A stretch of DNA of 64,000 bases from Sphingomonadales bacterium UBA1936 (GTDB lineage Bacteria > Pseudomonadota > Alphaproteobacteria > Sphingomonadales > Sphingomonadaceae). Under the pieces are notes generated by a model that was given only the letters and a program-made list of their open reading frames with translations, was not told the DNA's origin and made no database searches. The translations under genes were made by a program, and so were the position numbers. Where the stretch lies: contig DDFE01000151.1 in NCBI GenBank assembly GCA_002336985.1, positions 1-64,000 of the forward strand, given 5' to 3'. Of the stretch, positions 8,720 to 18,061 are shown in pieces (the stretch's first letter is position 1; every line of letters begins with the position of its first letter).

Positions 8720-9664
8720 TCACGACAATGTAAAATCGCGCATTCTCAACCGATTATGGATCGCCGTCGCCGCGACCGCGGCCTGGCCCGCAGCGACAGC
8801 GATCTGGTCGAGGCCCTCGACAACGTCGCCGGCGGCATAAATGCCGTCCAATGTGGTCATCTGATGCTGATCGGTCGCAAGGCAGCCCATTTCGGAGACA
8901 CCGGCCCCGATCGCGCGAACGAGGCCGGAATTGGCCGTAGAACCGAGCGCAGGGTACAAGGTGTCGAACTGATATCTGCCTTGGGGCCCGTCGACCATCG
9001 TTACAATCTTGTCCCCGACGACCTCGATCGACGTGACCGCACGGTCCACGACTTCGACGCCGGCCGCTGCGAGCTGCCGCCGCTGGGATGCGTCAAGGTC
9101 GATCTGTCGGGCAGGAAGGAGCGTTACGTTTTGGCTGTAGTTGCGGATGAAAAGCGCCTCTGCAGCACCGTGGCGATCCGCACCAAGAACGGCAATCCTT
9201 TGATCCATCGCTTCAAATCCGTCGCAGACGGGGCAATATCGCATAAGACCCCGCGCGACGACGTCACGGTGGACAGCCTCGTCCATGGTTGGCATGCGAT
9301 TGATCACGCCCGTTGCCAGCAGGACGGTCTTTGCCGTCTCCACCTCGCCACCGAACATCACGTCGTAACCTGCTTCCGATGGCCTTATGGTATCGACGCG
9401 GGCAGTGATACGGGAGACACCGTACATTTCCGTGTGCTCTCTCATCCGGCGCAGCAGTTCCGTGCCTGAAATCCCGTCGGGGAAAGCAGGCTGGTTGTGG
9501 GATGTCGCAATCCAGTTGGCCCGGCTCTCGTTGGCGTCGAGAATGAGAACAGTTCGCCTGTAGCGCGCGAGATAAAGCGCGGCCGTAAGTCCGGCAGGCC
9601 CCCCGCCGATGATCGCGCAATCGAAAACACGCCGAGTCCGATCGCGTACGCGGTCTTCTTTCAC
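8720..9664 (-). CDS. Thioredoxin-reductase-like FAD/NAD(P) oxidoreductase with CPVC centre
   Basis: A 314-residue protein with an N-terminal [14 protein letters not shown] motif (near residue 20), a redox CxxC as CPVC (Cys144, Cys147) and a C-terminal [11 protein letters not shown] motif near residue 275. The central NAD(P) loop ([12 protein letters not shown]) departs from the usual GxGxxA, so cofactor use may be altered. Its ATG overlaps the stop of the copper ATPase by four bases, making it the last gene of the copC-copD-copA operon. It could keep thiols reduced during copper stress. The second cysteine context CPVC differs from the CATC of true TrxB. Specific function is unassigned. Confidence 0.85.
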   Translation of the reverse strand: MKEDRVRDRTRRVFDCAIIGGGPAGLTAALYLARYRRTVLILDANESRANWIATSHNQPAFPDGISGTELLRRMREHTEMYGVSRITARVDTIRPSEAGYDVMFGGEVETAKTVLLATGVINRMPTMDEAVHRDVVARGLMRYCPVCDGFEAMDQRIAVLGADRHGAAEALFIRNYSQNVTLLPARQIDLDASQRRQLAAAGVEVVDRAVTSIEVVGDKIVTMVDGPQGRYQFDTLYPALGSTANSGLVRAIGAGVSEMGCLATDQHQMTTLDGIYAAGDVVEGLDQIAVAAGQAAVAATAIHNRLRMRDFTLS

Positions 9665-12024
9665 CGCAAGTTCACGCGACTGAGACGAAGGGCGTTCATC
9701 ACCACCGTAAAGGACGAGAGGGCCATCGCCGCCCCCGCAAACATCGGTGACATCAAAAGACCGAAAACCGGGTAGAGAACGCCGGCGGCCACGGGCACGC
9801 CAACGCCGTTGAACAGAAACGAAAAGAACAAGTTCTGGCGGATGTTTGCCATCGTCGCTTTCGCAAGCCTGCGCGCACGAACCACGGCCGCAAGATCTCC
9901 CTTGGTGAGCGTGATCCCGGCGCTTTCGATCGCGACGTCGGTGCCCGTACCCATCGCCAGGCCGACATCGGCAGCGGCGAGCGCGGGCGCATCGTTGATG
10001 CCGTCGCCTGCCATGGCGACCTTGGCGCCCGCAGCTTTCAGCACGCTCACGATGTGCGCCTTGTCACCAGGTTTCATTCCCGCATGCACCTCATCGATGC
10101 CACCGACGGCATCGGCAACGAATTGCGCGGTCGTGCGATTGTCGCCCGTGACCATGACGATACGCAACCCCTGGTCGCGCAATTCACTGATGGCAACGCG
10201 CGCACGTGGCCGGATCGGGTCGGCGACGGCAACCAAGCCGGCGAGTTGACCGTCGACAGCGATCAGCATGACACCCGCCCCCTCGCGGCGCCTGGCTTCG
10301 GCGGCGGCATCCAGAGGCCTGGCATCCACACGAACACGCTGCATCTGCAATGCGTTACCGATGACGATAGCGTGTCCGCCGATTCTGGCACTAACACCGA
10401 GACCAGGCTGAACTTCGAACTCTTGCGGCTCGGCAATCGTCAGATTGCGTTCCTTTGCCGCGGTGACGATCGCATGCGCCAGCGGATGTTCGGAACGCGC
10501 TTCTACCCCCGCGGTCAGCGCGAGGAGTTCATTTTCGTCGCGCGAGCCCATGGCCATGATCGCGACGAGCCTAGGTTTTCCTTCCGTAAGGGTGCCGGTC
10601 TTGTCGACCAGAAGCGTGTCCACCCGCTCGAACGCTTGCAGGGCCTCTGCGGTCTTGATGAGGACGCCGGCCTGCGCGCCGCGCCCCGTTCCGACCATGA
10701 TCGACATCGGCGTCGCCAGTCCCAGCGCGCACGGACAGGCAATGATGAGCACGGCGATCGCATTGAGAATCGCATGGCCAAAACGCGGTTCGGGACCATT
10801 GAGGCTCCAGACCATAAATGTGGCGACGGCGATGGCAATGACGAGCGGGACGAACCAGCCTGCAATGCGGTCGGCGACGGCCTGGATCGGTGCGCGGCTA
10901 CGCTGCGCTTCGGCCACCATCTTAACGATCCGCGCCAGCATCGTGTCGCTGCCGACGGCTTGCGCCTCCATGACAAGGCTGCCCGTGCCATTGACCGTGC
11001 CACCGGTAAGCGCGCTTGCCGCTTCTTTCGCGACAGGCAGAGGTTCGCCGGTGAGCATCGACTCGTCGACGGACGAGGCGCCTTCAACGACGACGCCATC
11101 GACCGGCACAGCCTCGCCCGGGCGAATGCGCAGATGATCGCCTGCGTGCACATCGGCAAGACTGATTTCGGTCTCGCTGCCATCGCTTGCTATTCGATGC
11201 GCGGTTTTTGGCGCAAGGTTCAACAAGGCTCGAATGGCCTTGCCGGTCGAAGCTCGCGCCCGCAGTTCGAGAACCTGACCGAGGAGAACGAGCGCCACAA
11301 CGACTCCGGCGGCTTCGTAATAGACCGGAATCATTCCGCCCATCGTCCGGAAACTCGGTGAAAACAGCCAGGGGGCAACAGTCGCGACTAGGCTGTAAGA
11401 AAATGCCGTACCGACGCCAATTGCAATCAGCGTGAACATGTTGAGATGGCGCGTTGTGATCGACCTCCAGCCACGCACGAAGAACGGCGCGCCCGCCCAC
11501 AGGACGATCGGCGCCGCCAGTGCCAATTGCACCCATGACGACACTCCCGGTGGAAGCGGGTGCAGGCCGAGCAGTTCGGCCCCCATCGTAAGCACCAGTA
11601 AAGGTGCGGCGAGGCTTGCCGAAACCCACCACCGCCGCGTGAAGTCGACAAGCTCAGGATTGGGCGCATCGTCAAGCGAAGGCGCTTCAGGTTCGAGCGC
11701 CATTCCGCAAATCGGGCAGGTGCCCGGCCCCTCCTGACGGATTTGCGAGTGCATCGGGCATGTCCAGATCGCGCCTGGCATCACCGCGGGCTGGCTGCGC
11801 GGCGCGCCATTCAGATATCGCGCGGGATCGGACTCGAATTTGGAAAGGCAACCTGCACTGCAAAAATAATATTCGGACCCGGCGTGCGCGACATGGTGAA
11901 CCGTCGTCGCCGGATCGACCGACATACCGCAAACCGGGTCGGTTGACGACGAGCCGTCGGACTTGCCGACGGCGCAACAGGCGCCGCCCCGCTTGGCATG
12001 TGCCATTTCCCTGGCGTCCGTCAT
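9661..12024 (-). CDS. copA: Copper-translocating P1B-type ATPase with YHS and heavy-metal-binding domains
   Basis: A 787-residue exporter. The N-terminus is Cys-rich, then a YHS domain follows ([10 protein letters not shown], residues about 29-71), then an HMBD domain with WTCPMHS and CPICGM (about 87-110). Eight membrane segments are expected. The actuator TGE is at about 326-328, the ion-binding CPC at 430-432, the phosphorylation DKTGT at 474-478, and a [10 protein letters not shown] hinge lies downstream. CPC marks Cu/Ag transport. The start at 12024 is backed by AGGGGAGA. It is third in the copC-copD-copA operon, 19 bases after copD. No classical CxxC HMA domain is present; YHS and HMBD replace it, as in many proteobacterial CopA proteins. 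Confidence 0.95.
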   Translation of the reverse strand: MTDAREMAHAKRGGACCAVGKSDGSSSTDPVCGMSVDPATTVHHVAHAGSEYYFCSAGCLSKFESDPARYLNGAPRSQPAVMPGAIWTCPMHSQIRQEGPGTCPICGMALEPEAPSLDDAPNPELVDFTRRWWVSASLAAPLLVLTMGAELLGLHPLPPGVSSWVQLALAAPIVLWAGAPFFVRGWRSITTRHLNMFTLIAIGVGTAFSYSLVATVAPWLFSPSFRTMGGMIPVYYEAAGVVVALVLLGQVLELRARASTGKAIRALLNLAPKTAHRIASDGSETEISLADVHAGDHLRIRPGEAVPVDGVVVEGASSVDESMLTGEPLPVAKEAASALTGGTVNGTGSLVMEAQAVGSDTMLARIVKMVAEAQRSRAPIQAVADRIAGWFVPLVIAIAVATFMVWSLNGPEPRFGHAILNAIAVLIIACPCALGLATPMSIMVGTGRGAQAGVLIKTAEALQAFERVDTLLVDKTGTLTEGKPRLVAIMAMGSRDENELLALTAGVEARSEHPLAHAIVTAAKERNLTIAEPQEFEVQPGLGVSARIGGHAIVIGNALQMQRVRVDARPLDAAAEARRREGAGVMLIAVDGQLAGLVAVADPIRPRARVAISELRDQGLRIVMVTGDNRTTAQFVADAVGGIDEVHAGMKPGDKAHIVSVLKAAGAKVAMAGDGINDAPALAAADVGLAMGTGTDVAIESAGITLTKGDLAAVVRARRLAKATMANIRQNLFFSFLFNGVGVPVAAGVLYPVFGLLMSPMFAGAAMALSSFTVVMNALRLSRVNLR

Positions 12025-12043
12025 GGTCGTTCTCCCCTGGAGG

Positions 12044-12979
12044 CTACATCGAGATCGGCGGCTCGAGCGTCCCAAGCCATGCGACGAGGCCAAGGATGGC
12101 AAGCGCGGCACTGGTTTCGAAGATCAGGCTCTTGCGTAACGCGCCGACCGCTTTTGCGGCTTCGCCGGCCTCGATGGCACGGTCGAAGGCAGGGGTCAGA
12201 CGGTAACGATTGAGCGCGGCCAATCCGAGCATGGTCGCGAACAGGACGAGTTTTACGAGCAACAGCTGACCGTAAAGCGTCGTCACTGCCGAAAAGAGAT
12301 GATCCGACCCGACAAGCATCCAGCTGTTGACGAGGCCCGACACGGTAATGAGCGCAACGATGATGACGCCGACCGGCGAAAACCCATGCAGTATCCGGTG
12401 CAGCAGGTGAAGCTCGTCGGGTGTCGACTGGCCAAGAGGCCGGAAAAGCAGGGCGATAAGCGCGGCGAGAGCGCCCAGCCAGCCGCCCGCGGCGAACAGG
12501 TGCACGATGTCGGCCACAAGGTGCGCTGTGCCGACATCGCCCGTCGTCGCTGCACCATGCCCCGTCCAGGCAAGTGACGCGAGTGCCGCAGCCGAGCTGA
12601 TCGACACCAGAACGAGCCATGTTGCGGTCTTGCGGGCACCCAGCGCGATCGTGAGGTAGAACGTCGTCAAAAGGGCAGCGATGCGGGCTTGCCAGGCGGT
12701 GCCCATCGCTGTCTGGCTGATCATCATGTCCACCGACGCGCGATCGACTTCGGTAAGCGATATCCCCGCCATCGATGCGGTCATGGCGATTATGGCGAGA
12801 ATCGACAGGCCGATCGCCGCTGCGGCAAGCCAGAACATGAGTGCACGAAACGGCAGGACGGAGCTGCGCACCCGCTCCGCCCCGCGCAATGCATAGAGCC
12901 CGAACATCGGCAATCCGAAAAGTAGCATCAGGTTCACGTAAAGCGCGAACCTGATGCCGATCAGAAGCCAGTCGGACAC
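12044..12979 (-). CDS. copD: Copper resistance inner-membrane protein CopD
   Basis: About 311 residues and eight predicted membrane segments, with the CopD domain pattern in the C-terminal half ([12 protein letters not shown], then [19 protein letters not shown], then the [12 protein letters not shown] segment). CopD proteins work with periplasmic CopC in moving copper across the inner membrane. A GTG start at 12979 is chosen because it lies four bases after the copC stop and begins directly at the first membrane helix; earlier in-frame codons would run back into copC. It is followed by the P-type ATPase. The pairing with copC just upstream supports the call. Confidence 0.9.
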   Translation of the reverse strand: MSDWLLIGIRFALYVNLMLLFGLPMFGLYALRGAERVRSSVLPFRALMFWLAAAAIGLSILAIIAMTASMAGISLTEVDRASVDMMISQTAMGTAWQARIAALLTTFYLTIALGARKTATWLVLVSISSAAALASLAWTGHGAATTGDVGTAHLVADIVHLFAAGGWLGALAALIALLFRPLGQSTPDELHLLHRILHGFSPVGVIIVALITVSGLVNSWMLVGSDHLFSAVTTLYGQLLLVKLVLFATMLGLAALNRYRLTPAFDRAIEAGEAAKAVGALRKSLIFETSAALAILGLVAWLGTLEPPISM

Positions 12980-12983
12980 CGGC

Positions 12984-13367
12984 CTATTTGACGCTGAATG
13001 TGTAGCTGCCCTGCATGCGGTGCGTATCGGCACCGGCTGCATGCCACGTCACTTGATAGCTTCCCTTGGGAAACGGGCGTCCTGCCGTGAGCGTGATGGT
13101 CTTGCCGTCAGCGCTCCACGCCGACTTGAGGCCGTTCATCTTCATGGGGCTCTTCATCACCATGCCCGGCATCGTCGTCATCACGACCTCCGCTCCCGAA
13201 AAGGCGGGTACGGCAGCTTCGTTGAAGGTCACGCTGATCGTATTGGTTGCCGCGACCGTGGCATTGGCCGCCGGTGTCGAGGCGACAACTTTGGTATGCG
13301 CTTGCGCAACGGCTGCGAAAGCCAGCGAACTGGTTGCCACGGCGATGAGAACATTAAACCTGGTCAT
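12984..13367 (-). CDS. copC: Periplasmic copper-binding protein CopC
   Basis: A 127-residue protein with a Sec signal peptide ending at AQA before His24. His24 becomes the first mature residue and the N-terminal Cu(II) ligand, as in known CopC proteins. The C-terminal DTHRMQGSYTF supplies the usual Asp and His ligands. Several Met residues (VMTTMPGMVMKSPMKM) suit a Cu(I) site. AAGGAGA precedes the ATG. It is the first gene of the leftward copper operon and diverges from the cnrYXH-like module across 153 bases, so both may be induced together. Confidence 0.93.
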   Translation of the reverse strand: MTRFNVLIAVATSSLAFAAVAQAHTKVVASTPAANATVAATNTISVTFNEAAVPAFSGAEVVMTTMPGMVMKSPMKMNGLKSAWSADGKTITLTAGRPFPKGSYQVTWHAAGADTHRMQGSYTFSVK

Positions 13368-13395
13368 TTTTGTCTCCTTGGGACGATCAGAGGTA

Positions 13396-13417
13396 GTTAC
13401 GCGCCTCAGCGCGCAAC
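13396..13417. promoter_or_regulatory. Inverted repeat in copC 5' region
   Basis: GTTACGCGC-CTCA-GCGCGCAAC, two 9-base arms with one mismatch, lies 29-50 bases before the copC ATG. It may be an operator or a leader hairpin. No protein is known to bind it. Confidence 0.35.
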
Positions 13418-13449
13418 CCCTCGCGAAAAAAATGGCAGGTCTCGCACCC

Positions 13450-13466
13450 ACCGTAAACTGCACGGT
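13450..13466. promoter_or_regulatory. Short palindrome in the copC / cnrY-like divergent promoter region
   Basis: ACCGT-N7-ACGGT lies about 55 bases before the cnrY-like ATG. Its central position in the divergent region makes it an operator candidate. Support is only the symmetry. Confidence 0.25.
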
Positions 13467-13520
13467 AGAATGAGGGTATTCACATGGAGCCGCGTATGTG
13501 ATCGTGGGACGGAGAACGGC

Positions 13521-13790
13521 ATGAACAATATCGACGACATTCTGCGGGCGCTCCGCACGACCGAGCTTCCGGAGAAGCTGGTTCATATCGATGGCGCGCT
13601 GCTCGCTGATGTCGCGCGCGGTCGCCGCGACGAGGCGCGAAAAGTCAACCTGATTGCCGCGACCATCGCCCTTTTCGTCGGCTTTGCAGGGAGCGCCCTG
13701 CCGGCGGTCCCTGCGTCAGCAGCCGTCGTGACGCCTTTCGGTGTGGCGACGCCGCTCGCGCCATCCACGTTGCTGGCAAGCCAGCCATGA
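13521..13790 (+). CDS. CnrY-like membrane anti-sigma factor
   Basis: An 89-residue protein with a cytoplasmic N-terminal part of about 40 residues, one membrane helix (about 42-63) and a short periplasmic tail rich in Ala/Pro. The size and topology match CnrY, which holds the ECF factor CnrH at the membrane in Cupriavidus. Sequence similarity cannot be judged by eye, so the call rests on topology and on the order Y-X-H with the next two genes. The stop overlaps the start of the sensor gene by four bases. The start at 13521 follows GGAGAACGGC. Confidence 0.65.
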   Translation: MNNIDDILRALRTTELPEKLVHIDGALLADVARGRRDEARKVNLIAATIALFVGFAGSALPAVPASAAVVTPFGVATPLAPSTLLASQP

Positions 13791-14227
13791 GCAACGTCCG
13801 ACGGATCCTGCTGGTCGCCGTCATCGCTTTCGCCGCGGCAATCGCCGGCGTTCTCGTCGCCCGTGTGTTCTTGCCGCCCCCGTCTCATACGGGTGCAGAA
13901 CTTCACGCGCTGCTTCATGACGACCTCGATCTCGATGCAAACCAGAAGGATCAGCTGGCGCGGATCGAGCGCGACTTCGCGTTGCGACGACAATCGGTCG
14001 AACTCGAATTGCGCGCTGACAATGCCAAGCTCGCTGCCGCGATCGAGGCGGAGCATGGCTATGGCCCGCGTGTGACGGCCGCCATCGATGCATCGCATAT
14101 GGCGATGGGCCAGCTGCAGAAGGATACGCTCGAACATGTGTTCGCGATGCGCTCGATCCTGAAGCCTGCGCAGACCGCACGTTTCGACGCGGCCGTGGTC
14201 AAGGCGCTAACCCCCGATGCGCGGTGA
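13787..14227 (+). CDS. Periplasmic heavy-metal sensor, CnrX-like
   Basis: A 146-residue membrane-anchored sensor with an N-terminal helix (about 8-29) and a helical periplasmic domain. The five metal ligands described for CnrX (His42, His46, Glu63, His119, Met123) correspond here to His40, His44, Glu61, His117 and Met121, a constant shift of two. In CnrX, metal binding at this site triggers release of the sigma factor by the anti-sigma protein. Genes overlap on both sides (ATGA upstream, GTGA downstream), so the three are one transcription unit. CnrX senses Co/Ni; the neighbours here suggest copper, which is inference. Confidence 0.85.
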   Translation: MSNVRRILLVAVIAFAAAIAGVLVARVFLPPPSHTGAELHALLHDDLDLDANQKDQLARIERDFALRRQSVELELRADNAKLAAAIEAEHGYGPRVTAAIDASHMAMGQLQKDTLEHVFAMRSILKPAQTARFDAAVVKALTPDAR

Positions 14228-14787
14228 GCCTCGCACTTGACGACGCCAGTGATGGGGAACTGTCGGCGCTCGCCCGGAACGGATCGCAGCAAGCCTATCG
14301 GATCCTGACCCAGCGACATCGTGCATCGGTCTACCGGCTGGCAAGGGTTGCGATGGGTGACAGCGACGAAGCGTTCGACGTGACGCAGGAGACCTTCGTA
14401 GCGGCTTTTGCCGCACTCGACCGCTATGACTCCCAGCGATCCTTTCGATCCTGGATCGCGCGGATCGCGCTCAACAAGAGCCGCGACTGGATGCGCCGTC
14501 GCGCCGTGCGCAAGTTATTTTCGATGACGATGCCGGACGACGGCTTGGATATTCAAGACGAACTGGTCCTGCCCGACGAGGCCGCAGCCAGTCGTCAGGA
14601 CCTGGCGCGCGTAACGCGGATCATCGCCAAGCTCCCTGCGCGTCAGAAGGAGGTTCTCCTCTTACGGACAATCGAAGGCATGACGCAGGCAGAAACTGCG
14701 ATCACCCTGGGCATCAGCGAAAAATCGGTGGAAACACGTCTTTATCGAGCCCGACGCACATTGTCGGCGCTCCGCGAAACAATGTGA
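14224..14787 (+). CDS. ECF RNA polymerase sigma factor, CnrH-like
   Basis: A 187-residue protein with sigma region 2 (YRILTQRH... DVTQETFVAAF, about residues 25-70) and region 4 with a helix-turn-helix (KEVLLLRTIEGMTQAETA then GISEKSVETRLYRAR, about 140-180). The GTG start overlaps the TGA of the sensor gene, which means tight coupling of sensor and sigma synthesis. It would direct transcription of the divergent copCDA operon and/or the downstream multicopper oxidase genes. Membrane-tethered ECF control of copper genes is the attractive reading but is not shown by the sequence. Confidence 0.88.
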   Translation: MSLALDDASDGELSALARNGSQQAYRILTQRHRASVYRLARVAMGDSDEAFDVTQETFVAAFAALDRYDSQRSFRSWIARIALNKSRDWMRRRAVRKLFSMTMPDDGLDIQDELVLPDEAAASRQDLARVTRIIAKLPARQKEVLLLRTIEGMTQAETAITLGISEKSVETRLYRARRTLSALRETM

Positions 14788-14820
14788 GGGATAGGGTGTT
14801 AGGCTGCGTATAGCTATCAA

Positions 14821-14840
14821 GTGCGCACCTATGGGCGCAC
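14821..14840. promoter_or_regulatory. Inverted repeat before the multicopper oxidase gene
   Basis: GTGCGC-N8-GCGCAC lies 21-40 bases upstream of the oxidase ATG within a 73-base gap. It could be an operator or a small leader hairpin. No known binding protein is implied. Confidence 0.3.
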
Positions 14841-14860
14841 CGTGTTCGATCGAGGATTTC

Positions 14861-16786
14861 ATGAAGAATTTGGACGTTACAACCGACCGGCGCGCGGTCC
14901 TGCGTGGCGCAGCGATGGTCGGCGGGACCGCTGCGCTCGCTGGCTGGTTTCCGGCCTGGGCGCAACCGGTATCGGCGGGGATCGTCAAACCCCTGCCCGT
15001 GGTCGCTGGACCCGACATTTCGCTGACGATCGCCAATCAGATGATGATGATCGACGGTCGCCCGTCACGGGCGATCGGATTGAATGGCACCGTGCCCGGC
15101 CCCCTCGTGCGCCTGCGGCAAGGTCAGAAGGTTCGATTGTCGGTGACCAACGACCTGGATGTCGATTCATCGATCCACTGGCACGGCCTGCTCGTGCCGT
15201 TCCAGTTTGACGGTGTGCCCGGCGTCAGCTTTCCGGGAATCAGGCCGCGTTCCACGTTCGTCTATGAATTTCCGATCATTCAGGCCGGCACGTACTGGTA
15301 CCACAGTCACTCGGGACTGCAGGAGCAACTGGGCCATTATGGCCCGATTGTCGTTGATCCCCAAGGCATCGACCCTATCCAATCCGACCGGGAGCACGTG
15401 ATCGTTCTTTCGGACCACAGCCAATTGTCGCCCGAGGCGATTTTTCGCAACATGAAGGTCAACCCCGGGCACTTCAATTTCCAGCGTCAGACGCTTGCCA
15501 GCCTGCTCGCCGGAAAAGATCAGCCGCTCAAGGAGCGCATCGAGTGGGGCAAGATGCGGATGGACCCGACCGATATCTCGGACGCCACCGGCTCGACATA
15601 CACGTTTCTCGTGAATGGGCACGGACCGCGCGACAATTGGACGGGGTTGTTCAAACCCGGCGAGCGGGTTCGCCTGCGGGTCGTGAACGCTTCGGCGATG
15701 ACCATCTTCAATGTACGCATTCCCGGGCTGAAGCTCTCGATCGTCCAGTCCGATGGCCAAAACGTCCGTCCCGTCGAGGTCGACGAGTTCCAGATCGGCG
15801 TTGCCGAAACGTTCGATGTGATCGTCACGCCGACCGATGATCGTGCCTATACGCTCGTCGGCGAGGCGGTCGACCGTTCGGGACTGGCGCGCGCGACGCT
15901 CGCACCGCGGCCCGGAATGGCGGCCGAGGTCCCGCCGCTGCGTCCACGCCCAGCCGTGACCATGAAGGACATGGGCATGGATATGAGTGGCATGGATATG
16001 GGCAGTATGGACATGAGCAGCGGCGGCGACATGTCCGGAATGGACATGAGCGGTGGTTCGATGGCCAGTATGGACCACAGCAAGATGGCCCATGGTGACG
16101 CGATGGATATGTCCGCGCCGGGAAATCCCGCAGCAGCCATGCCGGGAATGGACATGTCTGCTCCGGCAGATCCGGCCAAGCCCGCCGACGCCATGGCCGG
16201 GATGGACATGGGTGGAGGCGCAAGCATGTCGATGAACATGCGCGACTTCAAGAACGCGCCACTGGTCAAGCGCGATCCTGGTGTTCAGACGATTTCGCCG
16301 ATGCCGATGGATCGGACCGGCGAACCCGGCCAGGGATTGTCGGATGTCGGTCATAAGGTGCTCACCTACCGCGACCTCATGGCGACGGACCGAAACCCCG
16401 ACGTACGTGCGCCCGATCGTTCGCTCGACATCCATCTGACCGGAAACATGGAACGCTTCATGTGGTCGTTCGACGGCGTGAAGATGTCGGATCACCACGC
16501 CCCGATCCCCTTCATCGAAGGCGAACGTGTACGCGTGAACCTCCTCAACGATTCCATGATGGCCCATCCGATCCACTTGCATGGCCATTTCTTCGAGCTC
16601 GTGACCGGGCACGGCGATTTTGCGCCGAGAAAGCACACGGTCGTCGTCGCGCCCGGCGGCAAGGTGACGTTCGATTTCACGGCCGATGCCGTCGGGGACT
16701 GGGCTTTTCACTGCCATCTCCTTTATCATATGCACGCCGGGATGATGCGTGTCGTCAGCGTTCGGCCCCGGGGAGACAAAGCATGA
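14861..16786 (+). CDS. Copper resistance multicopper oxidase, CopA/PcoA type
   Basis: A 641-residue exported oxidase. A Tat signal (DRRAVLRGAAMVGG) precedes three cupredoxin-like domains. Copper-binding motifs are visible: HWHG (about 106-109), HSH (about 148-150), HPIHLHGHF and HCHLLYHMHAGMM near the C-terminus. A Met-rich loop (about residues 365-460, many MDM and MGM units) separates domains 2 and 3, typical of CopA/PcoA/CueO-like enzymes that oxidise Cu(I) in the periplasm. The start at 14861 has GAGG nine bases upstream. The stop overlaps copB by four bases. This copA is unrelated to the P-type ATPase called copA in this window. Confidence 0.95.
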   Translation: MKNLDVTTDRRAVLRGAAMVGGTAALAGWFPAWAQPVSAGIVKPLPVVAGPDISLTIANQMMMIDGRPSRAIGLNGTVPGPLVRLRQGQKVRLSVTNDLDVDSSIHWHGLLVPFQFDGVPGVSFPGIRPRSTFVYEFPIIQAGTYWYHSHSGLQEQLGHYGPIVVDPQGIDPIQSDREHVIVLSDHSQLSPEAIFRNMKVNPGHFNFQRQTLASLLAGKDQPLKERIEWGKMRMDPTDISDATGSTYTFLVNGHGPRDNWTGLFKPGERVRLRVVNASAMTIFNVRIPGLKLSIVQSDGQNVRPVEVDEFQIGVAETFDVIVTPTDDRAYTLVGEAVDRSGLARATLAPRPGMAAEVPPLRPRPAVTMKDMGMDMSGMDMGSMDMSSGGDMSGMDMSGGSMASMDHSKMAHGDAMDMSAPGNPAAAMPGMDMSAPADPAKPADAMAGMDMGGGASMSMNMRDFKNAPLVKRDPGVQTISPMPMDRTGEPGQGLSDVGHKVLTYRDLMATDRNPDVRAPDRSLDIHLTGNMERFMWSFDGVKMSDHHAPIPFIEGERVRVNLLNDSMMAHPIHLHGHFFELVTGHGDFAPRKHTVVVAPGGKVTFDFTADAVGDWAFHCHLLYHMHAGMMRVVSVRPRGDKA

Positions 16787-17982
16787 TCCGGGCGTCGACG
16801 GGCGTCGCTGTCGCATTGGCCTTGCTGGCAACCTCGCCTGCTCTCGCGCAAGGAATGCAAGGCATGGACATGGGCGGCATGAAAATGCCGGCGCCTCCGG
16901 AGAAGCCCGTCGCAAAGCCCAGCTCACGCGCGACCCCCGCACCCGCCACGAAGGCAGGTGCGCGCCGTGCGCCCCGCGCCCCATCCGTCGTGAAGCGAGC
17001 GCAGGCGACGAACCGTAAAGGCACGTCGCAGGCACCGGCCCCGGCGACGCACGCCATGATGGGGATGGACAATGGTCCGACGGGCGCGAGTGGCTCGCCC
17101 GGAACGACGCCCGAAATGGACATGCCCAATGATGCCAAAGCCATGCCCGGAATGGCGATGCCTGCGGGTAGCGACGCGACGCCGCCACCGGCTGCGGCAG
17201 GCGACATGGTTGGAATGGCAAAAAGTGGTACGGCCCTGCCCGCGGGGAACGCGCCGGCACCGGCACCGCCGACCGACCATTATGCCGCGCGCATTTTTCC
17301 GGCTGCCGAGATCGAGCGGTCGCATCGGCAGATGATGGACGAAAGCGGAGCACAGAAGCTGGCATTCGTCATGTTCAACCTGGCCGAATACCAACCGCGT
17401 CGCGATGGCGATGGGTTTCGCTGGGAAGGGGAGGCCTGGTACGGCGGCGACATCAACCGACTGACGCTGAAGACGGAGGGCGAAGGGATGTTTCGCGGCG
17501 GCGTCGAGGCTGCCGAAATACAGGCGGTCTTTTCACGCGCCGTCGATCCTTACTTCAACCTCCAAGCCGGCGTCAGACAGGATTTGGGCCGGGGTGCGCG
17601 CCGCACCTATGCGACGATCGGCTTTGAAGGTCTCGCTCCGTATATGTTCGAGATCGAGGGCGCAGCGTTCTTGTCAACGAAGGGCGAAGTGCTCGGGCGT
17701 TTCGGGGGCTATTACGACCAGCGCATTACGCAGCGCCTTATCCTGCAACCGCGTATCGAGCTCAATCTCGCCGCGCAGGACATTCCCGAGGATCGCATTG
17801 GTGCGGGCGTGTCGAACGCCGAACTCGGCCTTCGGCTGCGCTATGAGATAACCCGTCAATTCGCGCCCTATATCGGTGTTTCGTGGGACCGTAAGCTGGG
17901 TGCAACCGCGGACTATGCGCGCGCCGATGGGGAGAATGTCACGAACGCCGGGTTGGTTGCGGGCGTTCGTCTCTGGTTTTGA
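16783..17982 (+). CDS. copB: Copper resistance outer-membrane protein CopB
   Basis: A 399-residue protein with a signal peptide (ending ALAQ-GMQG) and a long N-terminal part rich in Met, Pro and Ala (MDMGGMKMP and similar units, residues about 20-155). A C-terminal CopB beta-barrel domain of about 220 residues follows, ending in the aromatic terminus GVRLWF. CopB/PcoB sits in the outer membrane and binds or exports copper together with the oxidase. Its ATG overlaps the oxidase stop. The extended Met-rich part is longer than in classical PcoB, which fits sphingomonad versions. Confidence 0.92.
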   Translation: MIRASTGVAVALALLATSPALAQGMQGMDMGGMKMPAPPEKPVAKPSSRATPAPATKAGARRAPRAPSVVKRAQATNRKGTSQAPAPATHAMMGMDNGPTGASGSPGTTPEMDMPNDAKAMPGMAMPAGSDATPPPAAAGDMVGMAKSGTALPAGNAPAPAPPTDHYAARIFPAAEIERSHRQMMDESGAQKLAFVMFNLAEYQPRRDGDGFRWEGEAWYGGDINRLTLKTEGEGMFRGGVEAAEIQAVFSRAVDPYFNLQAGVRQDLGRGARRTYATIGFEGLAPYMFEIEGAAFLSTKGEVLGRFGGYYDQRITQRLILQPRIELNLAAQDIPEDRIGAGVSNAELGLRLRYEITRQFAPYIGVSWDRKLGATADYARADGENVTNAGLVAGVRLWF

Positions 17983-18061
17983 CATTCCTTCAGCAACCAA
18001 TGGCACCAATTAGGAGCGGGGCGGGTTATCGCAAGCGGGGGCCGACAACGAAGGAAAGAAG

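Noticed and set aside
10054..11361. A 435-codon rightward frame inside the copper ATPase gene
   Set aside because: It is antisense to the ATPase core and its composition is that expected of a shadow of GC-rich coding DNA.
15960..16220. Repeated ATGGACATG-like words in the oxidase gene as a possible DNA repeat or array
   Set aside because: They simply encode the Met-rich loop typical of CopA oxidases; there are no spacers or array structure.
15167..17365. A 732-codon open frame antisense to the multicopper oxidase and copB
   Set aside because: It lies opposite clear, motif-rich genes; its His-rich translation is the mirror of Met codons on the other strand.
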